From Thermococcales archaeon 44_46 (GTDB taxonomy: Archaea > Methanobacteriota_B > Thermococci > Thermococcales > Thermococcaceae), in contig LGET01000046.1 in the NCBI GenBank assembly GCA_001507935.1, positions 1 to 9,816 on the forward strand: 9,816 nucleotides of DNA, written 5' to 3'. Of this stretch, positions 1-4,850 are shown piece after piece (position 1 is the first letter of the stretch; each line of letters starts with the position of its first letter). Position numbers and translations under genes: made by a program. The notes beneath the pieces were generated by a model that made no database searches, was not told the DNA's origin, and worked only from the letters and a program-made list of their open reading frames with translations.

Positions 1-27
1 GTAATCCCAGAGCTTAAGAAGTACTGA
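1..27 (+). CDS. C-terminal end of a probable 30S ribosomal protein S19e (partial)
   Basis: Reading from base 1 gives VIPELKKY followed by TGA. This tail resembles the C-terminus of archaeal ribosomal protein S19e as I remember it, and S19e commonly sits just ahead of the PDCD5-family gene in Thermococcales and other euryarchaea. Only eight codons are present, so the identity rests mainly on gene order. The gene starts left of the window. Confidence 0.55.
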   Translation, partial: VIPELKKY

Positions 28-67
28 TGTTCTCTTACTTTTTGGCTTTAATCAGTTTTTGAATACT

Positions 68-75
68 TTTAAATA
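68..75 (+). promoter_or_regulatory. Possible TATA box ahead of the PDCD5-family gene
   Basis: TTTAAATA lies about 23 bp before the ATG at 98. If used, transcription would start at or very near the start codon, which conflicts with the good ribosome binding site GGGGTGG at 87-93. The gene may instead be read through from the ribosomal protein gene upstream. The call is weak. Confidence 0.3.
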
Positions 76-97
76 TCATTTTATCTGGGGTGGTACG

Positions 98-436
98 ATG
101 GCTGAGGACATAGAGGAGATTAGAAAGAAAAAACTTTTGGAGCTTCAGAAGAGACTTGCAGAGCAGCAGAAAGAGGAAGAAGAAAGGGTAAGGCAGGAGA
201 TGGAATTAGAAGCTCAGCTAAATGCCATAATGAAGCAAATTCTCACGCCTGAAGCGAGAGAGAGGCTTGCAAGGGTTAAGCTTGTGAGACCCGAACTTGC
301 GAGACAAGTAGAGTTGATTCTAGCTCAGTTGTACCAAGCTGGTCAGATAACCGAGAGAATCACGGATGAAAAGCTTAAAAAGATTTTAGCTCAAATAGAA
401 GCCAGAACCAGAAGAGACTTTAGGATTAGATGGTGA
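98..436 (+). CDS. PDCD5-family DNA-binding protein (archaeal homologue of TFAR19)
   Basis: This 112-residue protein has the PDCD5-family plan: a highly charged N-terminal helix rich in Glu, Lys and Gln (about residues 3-45), then a three-helix core containing LTPEARERLARVKLVRP-type sequence, and the conserved basic end RRDFRIRW. The archaeal members are annotated as DNA-binding proteins, but their cellular role is poorly defined. The ATG at 98 is chosen because GGGGTGG sits at 87-93; a TTG at 59 extends the frame by 13 codons but has no such site and would cover the TATA-like sequence. The gene follows the probable S19e gene, with the 89-residue gene 7 nt downstream, so all three may be co-transcribed. 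Confidence 0.9.
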   Translation: MAEDIEEIRKKKLLELQKRLAEQQKEEEERVRQEMELEAQLNAIMKQILTPEARERLARVKLVRPELARQVELILAQLYQAGQITERITDEKLKKILAQIEARTRRDFRIRW

Positions 437-443
437 TAAAGAC

Positions 444-713
444 GTGAAAATTAAGGACGTCATTAATCTCCTAAACGAAAAGGGAGAAGTTAATTTGGAC
501 ATCTGGAAGCCATTGTCGGCAAGAAAGAGTAGTGATGGAACTCTTGACATTCTTTACCGCAACCTTGTTGTTGGAAGTGATAGTGATCCGGTTTTCCTGT
601 GGGTGTATGTAAATGTCCTTGAAGATGACGTCAGAGTGCTCGAAAAGATTACCTTTAAAAAAGAGCACATAAGATGGATAACAAATTCAATATCAAAGTT
701 TGAAAAAACTTAA
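444..713 (+). CDS. Conserved-looking hypothetical protein, 89 aa
   Basis: I do not recognise this protein. It is 89 residues, acidic and basic by turns, with no signal peptide or membrane segment and no cysteine. A hydrophobic beta-like stretch (FLWVYVNVLEDDVRVLEKITF, about residues 50-70) follows an N-terminal helix, suggesting a small soluble alpha/beta fold. It starts with GTG at 444; the ribosome binding site GGTGAT at 432-437 overlaps the TGA stop of the PDCD5-family gene, so translation of the two is probably coupled. The TFB promoter begins right at its stop codon. Function unknown; the link to PDCD5 and TFB is context only. Confidence 0.8.
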   Translation: MKIKDVINLLNEKGEVNLDIWKPLSARKSSDGTLDILYRNLVVGSDSDPVFLWVYVNVLEDDVRVLEKITFKKEHIRWITNSISKFEKT

Positions 714-715
714 GA

Positions 716-723
716 TTTATATA
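716..723 (+). promoter_or_regulatory. TATA box of the TFB gene
   Basis: TTTATATA lies directly after the TAA stop (711-713) of the preceding gene. About 26 bp downstream of its centre predicts a transcription start near 746, giving a leader of roughly 16 nt that includes GGGGTG at 751-756. The in-frame ATG at 723 overlaps this box and would lie upstream of the transcript. Confidence 0.7.
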
Positions 724-761
724 TGGGAATTGACAAGTTCAATGACCGTGGGGGTGTAATT

Positions 762-1661
762 GTGACTAAGCAAAGGGTTTGCCCAGTTTGCGGTTCCGAT
801 AAGTTTGTTTATGACCCCGAAAGGGGAGAAGTAATCTGTGCAACTTGCGGTTTTGTAATTCAGGAAAACATGATTGATATGGGTCCCGAGTGGAGAGCAT
901 TTGATGCTTCTCAGAGGGAGAAGCGTTCTAGAACCGGTGCGCCTGAGAGCATTCTGCTGCACGATAAGGGTCTTTCGACGGATATTGGTTATGACAGGAA
1001 TGTTAAGGGTTTGATGAGGGAGAAGATTTACAGGCTTAGGAAGTGGCAGAGCAGGCTGAGAGTTAGCGATGCCGCCGAGAGAAACCTTGCTTTTGCCTTG
1101 AGTGAGTTGGACAGGCTTGGTGCGAGGTTAAACCTGCCGAAGCACGTTGAGGAGGAAGCGGCAAGGCTTTACAGGGAAGCTGTCAGGAAGGGGCTTATCA
1201 GGGGAAGGTCAATTGAGAGTGTCATTGCAGCTTGTGTTTATGCCGCATGCAGGCTTTTAAAGATTCCGAGGACTCTGGACGAGATTGCAGATATTGCCAA
1301 GGTTGATAAGAAGGAGATTGGCAGGAGCTTCAGGTTTATTGCAAGGAACCTTAACCTGACTCCAAAGAAGCTTTTCGTGAAGCCCACGGATTATGTGAAC
1401 AAGTTTGCGGATGAACTCGGCCTGAGTGAGAGGACGAGGAGGAGGGCTGTAGAGCTCCTTGAGAGGGCTTATGAGATGGGTTTGACGAGTGGTAAGAGTC
1501 CTGCCGGTCTTGTTGCCGCGGCTTTGTATATTGCTTCACTGCTCGAGGGCGAAAAGAGAACTCAAAGGGAAGTTGCTGAGGTTGCAAGAGTAACAGAAGT
1601 AACAGTAAGAAACAGATACAAAGAAATGGTAGAAAAACTGGGACTGAAGCTTCCACTCTGA
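762..1661 (+). CDS. tfb: Transcription initiation factor B (TFB)
   Basis: TFB bridges the TBP-TATA complex and RNA polymerase and reads the BRE next to the TATA box. The 299-residue protein has the N-terminal zinc ribbon with C7, C10, C26 and C29, the B-reader/B-linker region (GPEWRAFDASQREKRSRTG, about 40-58, then LLHDKGLSTDIG), and two cyclin-fold repeats at about 105-190 and 200-290. The second repeat ends with the helix-turn-helix TQREVAEVARVTEVTVRNRY that contacts the BRE. I start at GTG 762 because GGGGTG lies five bases upstream and the length matches Pyrococcus TFB (about 300); ATG 723 overlaps the TATA box. Thermococcales often carry two TFBs; the intact ribbon and its strong similarity to the well-studied protein suggest the main one (TFB1). 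It converges on FEN-1. Confidence 0.97.
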   Translation: MTKQRVCPVCGSDKFVYDPERGEVICATCGFVIQENMIDMGPEWRAFDASQREKRSRTGAPESILLHDKGLSTDIGYDRNVKGLMREKIYRLRKWQSRLRVSDAAERNLAFALSELDRLGARLNLPKHVEEEAARLYREAVRKGLIRGRSIESVIAACVYAACRLLKIPRTLDEIADIAKVDKKEIGRSFRFIARNLNLTPKKLFVKPTDYVNKFADELGLSERTRRRAVELLERAYEMGLTSGKSPAGLVAAALYIASLLEGEKRTQREVAEVARVTEVTVRNRYKEMVEKLGLKLPL

Positions 1662-1663
1662 GC

Positions 1664-1684
1664 TTTTCTAATCACTTCTTTTTG
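1664..1684 (+). terminator. T-rich stretch after TFB, likely termination region
   Basis: CTTTTCTAATCACTTCTTTTT follows the TGA at 1659-1661. Archaeal polymerases stop at T-rich runs in the coding strand, so this could end the TFB transcript. It overlaps the last codons of the opposing FEN-1 gene, so any longer TFB transcript would be antisense to FEN-1. Confidence 0.4.
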
Positions 1685-2697
1685 AACCAGCTGTCTAATG
1701 TAAACTGTCTCCCGGCCTTAACTGCCTTTTTAAGTCTTTCCAGGCCGTTTTTAACTCTCTCCTCACTGAAGTCATGTTCATCGCAGAGGAACTTTAGTAT
1801 CCCTTCTTCATCAGGCATCCTCCATTCGAGCTTGTACTCATCTGTAGTCGGCGGGTTTAGGAAAAACTCCTTTATTGCGTAGAGGTCAACATCACTTATT
1901 TTTTGATACTTCGCGAGGGGGTCTTTGGAGTATTTGACTATTTCAAGGGCTTTTTTAGGCCCGATTCCTTTTATGCCTCCAGGGTTGTAGTCCGTCCCTA
2001 CAAGAATTGCGAGCTCTATCAGCTTTTCCCTTGTTATGTTAAGCTCTTTTAGAACTTCCTCGAGAACTATGAGCTCCGGTTTAACTTCCACATATACATC
2101 TTTTCCGGGGAGCTTTCTTTTTCCAGTTATGGTGAGGTTTCTCACTAGCCTTGGTGTTCCAAACAGGAGTGAATCGTAGTCCTGGCTCGCCGAAGCCCAG
2201 ACGTCCCCTTTAGAGGCCATATATGCTGCCTGCGCTTCACCTTCACTAGGAGCCTGTACCCATGGGATGCCCATAAGTTCCAAAAGCTTCTTGGCATCCT
2301 CGATAAGCATTTCGTTTACTTTGCTCGCCCGCTGCGCGTACTTCTTTGCCTCTTCCAGGTCCCCTCTTGCCAGAGCTTCTTCCCATTTTTCCTGTGCTTC
2401 TTCCCTAGACTCGGCCCTTTTTTCGAGCTCTTTTTTCTTAAACTCCGGGGGCTTCCCATCGAATACATACGCCGGCTTTATTCCAACTTCCATCAGGTTT
2501 ATGGTTCTGTAGAAAAGCCCTGAAAGGTGGGACGTTATCCTTCCCTTGGAATCCATTAAGGGAGTGCCATCCCTTTGTCTTATTGTTGAGAGAAACTGGT
2601 AAATAGCGTTAAACGCATCTATTGCGACTTTTTTTCCGTTTAAATTTTCAAGTTCAAGTTCTTTTCTTGGTAAAAGCTCACCAATCTGGACTCCCAT
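1672..2697 (-). CDS. fen: Flap endonuclease 1 (FEN-1)
   Basis: FEN-1 removes 5' flaps during Okazaki-fragment maturation and in base excision repair. The 341-residue protein has the N-terminal XPG domain and internal XPG domain with the metal-binding acids D27, D80, E152, E154, D173 and D175, plus a further aspartate in [11 protein letters not shown] (about D236), followed by the helix-hairpin-helix [14 protein letters not shown]. The end carries a PCNA-interacting PIP box, Q331-F338 (QFTLDSWF). Length matches Pyrococcus FEN-1 (340). The ATG at 2697 overlaps the upstream psiE-like stop as TAATG, and the ribosome binding site GGTGGTGA lies inside the end of that gene, so the two are co-transcribed and probably translationally coupled. 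Position 2 onward (GVQIGELL) fits the family, in which the N-terminus sits in the active site. Confidence 0.98.
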   Translation of the reverse strand: MGVQIGELLPRKELELENLNGKKVAIDAFNAIYQFLSTIRQRDGTPLMDSKGRITSHLSGLFYRTINLMEVGIKPAYVFDGKPPEFKKKELEKRAESREEAQEKWEEALARGDLEEAKKYAQRASKVNEMLIEDAKKLLELMGIPWVQAPSEGEAQAAYMASKGDVWASASQDYDSLLFGTPRLVRNLTITGKRKLPGKDVYVEVKPELIVLEEVLKELNITREKLIELAILVGTDYNPGGIKGIGPKKALEIVKYSKDPLAKYQKISDVDLYAIKEFFLNPPTTDEYKLEWRMPDEEGILKFLCDEHDFSEERVKNGLERLKKAVKAGRQFTLDSWFKKK

Positions 2698-3116
2698 TAC
2701 TCACCACCTATCTTGATATATAGGTAGCCGAGTATAAAAAGCAATCCACCAACAGCAAAGAGCTTTAGGGCATCGAGCTCCTTGAAATCCGAAGTAACAA
2801 TGAGCTTTTGGACGAGTGCCACGATTCCAACTTCGAGGATGTGAGTGATGCTAACGCGGTGTTGCCTTAGATAGATTATTAAAATTCTGTAGGTTTCTAT
2901 CAGGATAATAGTGACTAGTATATTCGCAATCAGAAGTTTTGGGTCGCTGGCTTTGTAAGTTAGCTTAAAGTTGAGGTAGATTGAGTAGAGGGTTAAGCAG
3001 AGTATGAAAAATAAGAACAGCATAACAACTGTATCAAAGGAGATCTCTAAGGCCTTCCTGAAAAGCTTGTGAATTTGTGTGTATTGGGCTGCCTTTTCAT
3101 CCTCCATCCTCGTCAT
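2697..3116 (-). CDS. PsiE-like (phosphate-starvation-inducible E family) membrane protein
   Basis: The 139-residue protein has four predicted membrane helices at about 27-49, 61-82, 93-108 and 118-135. Helices 2 and 3 are joined by [25 protein letters not shown], the conserved core of the PsiE family (acidic E95 in helix 3, basic residues in the loop). PsiE was named in Escherichia coli for phosphate-starvation induction; its biochemical role is unknown, and nothing here shows phosphate control. The start is taken at ATG 3116. A second ATG at 3107 is possible, and neither has a clear ribosome binding site. The gene is the first of a unit with fen1 and begins about 6 nt after the D box of the C/D sRNA upstream, so its leader may be the sRNA itself or be absent after processing. 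Confidence 0.8.
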   Translation of the reverse strand: MTRMEDEKAAQYTQIHKLFRKALEISFDTVVMLFLFFILCLTLYSIYLNFKLTYKASDPKLLIANILVTIILIETYRILIIYLRQHRVSITHILEVGIVALVQKLIVTSDFKELDALKLFAVGGLLFILGYLYIKIGGE

Positions 3117-3118
3117 CT

Positions 3119-3176
3119 TTATCAGCCTACCGGTGTGTTCATCACCCTCTCAGGGAGGGGAAGGGTCATCACCACT
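3119..3176 (-). ncRNA. Archaeal C/D box sRNA, 2'-O-methylation guide
   Basis: On the minus strand all four boxes are perfect: C box GTGATGA (3172-3166), guide CCCTTCCCCTCC (12 nt, 3165-3154), D' box CTGA (3153-3150), spacer GAGG (4 nt), C' box GTGATGA (3145-3139), guide ACACACCGGTAGG (13 nt, 3138-3126) and D box CTGA (3125-3122). Size, order and 12-13 nt guide spacing match archaeal sRNAs that assemble with L7Ae, Nop5 and fibrillarin. By the rule that the residue paired with the fifth base before D or D' is methylated, the D guide predicts target CCTACCGGTGTGT modified at its fifth base (C), and the D' guide predicts GGAGGGGAAGGG modified at its fifth base (G). I could not place either target in an rRNA or tRNA by eye. 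The terminal stem is weak. Ends are estimated. Confidence 0.85.
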
Positions 3177-3195
3177 TTCTATTTTTTCTCTAGGA

Positions 3196-3204
3196 CTTTA
3201 AAAC
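3196..3204 (-). promoter_or_regulatory. TATA box for the C/D sRNA and psiE-fen1 unit
   Basis: GTTTTAAAG on the minus strand is centred at 3200. A start about 26 bp downstream falls near 3174, one or two bases before the C box at 3172. This is the position expected if the sRNA has its own promoter. No other convincing TATA box lies between it and psiE. Confidence 0.6.
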
Positions 3205-3220
3205 ATTGCCCTTTAACACT

Positions 3221-3240
3221 ACAGTTTATCACAGTTTGTC
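3221..3240. repeat. Tandem near-identical 10-bp repeat
   Basis: ACAGTTTATC is followed immediately by ACAGTTTGTC (nine of ten bases the same), about one helical turn apart. It lies roughly 20-40 bp upstream of the sRNA TATA box. It could be a binding site for a regulator, or chance in an AT-rich gap. Confidence 0.35.
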
Positions 3241-3352
3241 GTTTTAATAACACTATGACTCCTGCAAACTACTTGTTCTCTTATTATTGTTGAAAACCAT
3301 TGGTTCTTTAAACAAACGCCGATATCTAGGTCGTCAAATGAAGAAGAGAAAA

Positions 3353-3360
3353 GTTATAAC
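3353..3360 (+). promoter_or_regulatory. TATA box of acdA
   Basis: GTTATAAC is preceded by the purine-rich GAGAAAA, a plausible BRE. A start about 26 bp downstream falls near 3383, giving a leader of about 22 nt that holds the ribosome binding site GAGGTGA at 3393-3399. I saw no TATCAC-N5-GTGATA glycolytic regulator motif nearby. Confidence 0.65.
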
Positions 3361-3404
3361 TCCTCTCTCGCATTAACCTTTGTAAAGTTCATGAGGTGAA
3401 GGAA

Positions 3405-4793
3405 ATGAGCCTAGAAGCACTTTTCAAACCAAAGAGCGTTGCCGTTATAGGCGCTTCTGGCACACCCGGAAAGATAGGATACGCTATTATGAAAAACCTT
3501 ATCGACTATGGCTACGAGGGCAAAATCTATGCAGTTAACGTTAAGGGCGGAGAAATAGAGATCAGTGGAAGAAAATTCCCAGTATACAAGAGCATTCTCG
3601 ATGTCCCTGATGAAGTAGACATGGCAGTTATAGTTGTTCCCGCTAAGTTTGTCCCACAAGTGGTAGAAGAGTGCGGAAAGAAGGGAGTAAAAGTCCTCCC
3701 AATTATAAGCTCAGGTTTTGGAGAGCTTGGCGAAGAAGGGAAGAAAGTCGAGCAGCAGCTTGTAGAGACAGCCCACAAGTACGGAATGAGGATACTCGGT
3801 CCAAACATCTTCGGTGTTGTTTACACCCCAGCCAAGCTTAACGCAACTTTCGGTCCAACAGATGTAATGCCTGGAAAGCTTGCCCTCATCAGCCAGAGCG
3901 GTGCCCTTGGAATAGCCCTTATGGGATGGACAATACTTGAAAAGGTCGGTCTTTCAGCTGTTGTTAGCGTTGGAAACAAGAGCGATATTGACGATGCAGA
4001 CCTGCTCGAATACTTTGAGACTGACGAAAACACCGGAGCCATCTTGATTTACATGGAAGGTGTGAAAGACGGAAGAAAATTCATGGAAGTCGCAAAGAAG
4101 GTCTCAATGAAGAAGCCAATCATAATCATCAAAGCTGGAAGGAGTGAAAGGGGAGCCAAGGCAGCTGCTTCACACACAGGTTCACTTGCTGGTGCTGACA
4201 ACATTTACACAGCAGCATTCAAGCAGAGCGGTGTTCTAAGAGCACTAACAATTGGCGAGGCTTTTGACTGGGCAAGAACCCTTTCAAACCTCCCAGAGCC
4301 ACAAGGAGAGAACGTTGTAATCCTCACAAACGGTGGTGGAATAGGCGTTATGGCAACTGACGCCGCTGAGGAAGAAGGATTGAAGCTTTACGACAACCTT
4401 GAGGAGCTCAAGGTCTTTGCAAACCACATGCCACCATTCGGAAGCTATAAGAATCCAGTGGACTTAACGGGTATGGCTGGAGCTGAGGCTTACGAAGGTG
4501 CAGTTAGAGACGCACTAGCCCATCCAGAGATGCATGCCATAGCAGTCCTCTACTGCCAGACAGCTGTTCTTGACCCAAGAGACCTCGCAAAGATAGTCAT
4601 CAAGGAATATGAAGCAAGCGGAAGGAAGAAACCGCTCGTAGTGGCAATAGTAGGTGGCGTTGAAGCCAAGGAAGCAATTGACATGCTCAACGAACACGGC
4701 ATCCCAGCCTACCCAGAGCCAGAAAGGGCAATCAAGTCACTTGCTGCCCTCTACAAGTGGCACCACTGGAAAATGAAGCACAAAAAAGAGTGA
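3405..4793 (+). CDS. acdA: ADP-forming acetyl-CoA synthetase (acetate-CoA ligase), alpha subunit
   Basis: With its beta subunit this enzyme converts acetyl-CoA (and other acyl-CoAs), ADP and phosphate to the acid, ATP and CoA, the main substrate-level ATP step at the end of peptide and sugar fermentation in Thermococcales. The 462-residue protein has the N-terminal CoA-binding Rossmann domain (SVAVIGASGTPGKIGY, about 12-27), then succinyl-CoA-ligase-like domains (LISQSGALG; KAGRSERGAKAAASHTGSLAG) with the phosphorylated histidine H257, and NGGGIGVMATDAAEEEG. The sequence closely resembles Pyrococcus isoform I as I recall it, with the same length. ATG 3405 is chosen over GTG 3396 because GGTGA at 3395-3399 overlaps the GTG and is well spaced from the ATG. 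No beta-subunit gene is in the window; in Pyrococcus the two subunits are also encoded apart. The codon usage looks like that of a highly expressed gene. Confidence 0.95.
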   Translation: MSLEALFKPKSVAVIGASGTPGKIGYAIMKNLIDYGYEGKIYAVNVKGGEIEISGRKFPVYKSILDVPDEVDMAVIVVPAKFVPQVVEECGKKGVKVLPIISSGFGELGEEGKKVEQQLVETAHKYGMRILGPNIFGVVYTPAKLNATFGPTDVMPGKLALISQSGALGIALMGWTILEKVGLSAVVSVGNKSDIDDADLLEYFETDENTGAILIYMEGVKDGRKFMEVAKKVSMKKPIIIIKAGRSERGAKAAASHTGSLAGADNIYTAAFKQSGVLRALTIGEAFDWARTLSNLPEPQGENVVILTNGGGIGVMATDAAEEEGLKLYDNLEELKVFANHMPPFGSYKNPVDLTGMAGAEAYEGAVRDALAHPEMHAIAVLYCQTAVLDPRDLAKIVIKEYEASGRKKPLVVAIVGGVEAKEAIDMLNEHGIPAYPEPERAIKSLAALYKWHHWKMKHKKE

Positions 4794-4814
4794 TTTCTTT
4801 TCTCTTCTCTTTTC
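4794..4814 (+). terminator. T/C-rich terminator after acdA
   Basis: TTTCTTTTCTCTTCTCTTTTC follows the TGA at 4791-4793 directly and fits an archaeal T-run terminator. CTTCTCTT (4804-4811) can pair with AAGAGAAG (4840-4847), but the 28-nt loop makes a functional hairpin doubtful. The reverse gyrase transcript, read from the other strand, meets TTTCTTCTT at about 4833-4825. Confidence 0.5.
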
Positions 4815-4850
4815 ATCTCAAGTTTTAAGAAGAAATGGGAAGAGAAGCAA

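Larger units (their letters stand above)
3179..3352. other. Intergenic region between the sRNA and the acdA promoter
   Basis: This AT-rich stretch holds the sRNA TATA box (3196-3204), the tandem repeat at 3221-3240 and a small dyad AACCA-T-TGGTT at 3295-3305, flanked by TTGTT (3287-3291) and AACAA (3311-3315). The open frame crossing it on the plus strand (from 3069) has no ribosome binding site and runs through the sRNA, so I do not call a gene. I see no further RNA gene. Confidence 0.5.

Noticed and set aside
59..97. N-terminal extension of the PDCD5-family protein from TTG 59.
   Set aside because: No ribosome binding site there, whereas ATG 98 has GGGGTGG at good spacing and gives a family-like N-terminus (MAEDIEEIRKKK).
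1351..1656. Minus-strand 101-codon frame with a run of leucines opposite TFB.
   Set aside because: The leucine run is the complement of purine-rich TFB codons (GAGGAGG type); TFB is certain and this frame has no start signals.
3126..3173. A 15-codon minus-strand frame MTLPLPERVMNTPVG with GGTG directly before its ATG.
   Set aside because: The ATG, GTG and TGA come from the C, C' and D boxes (GTGATGA and CTGA), which look like start and stop signals by nature. The C/D sRNA explains all of it.
3069..3293. Plus-strand open frame of 74 codons across the intergenic gap.
   Set aside because: It has no ribosome binding site, runs antisense through psiE and the sRNA, and has a composition unlike the real genes.
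3396..3404. GTG 3396 as the start of acdA.
   Set aside because: That GTG is part of the ribosome binding site GAGGTGA for ATG 3405, and the 462-residue product matches the family length.
4804..4847. Possible hairpin terminator between acdA and reverse gyrase (8-bp arms).
   Set aside because: The 28-nt loop and low-complexity CT/GA arms make this likely chance; archaeal termination needs only the T-run.
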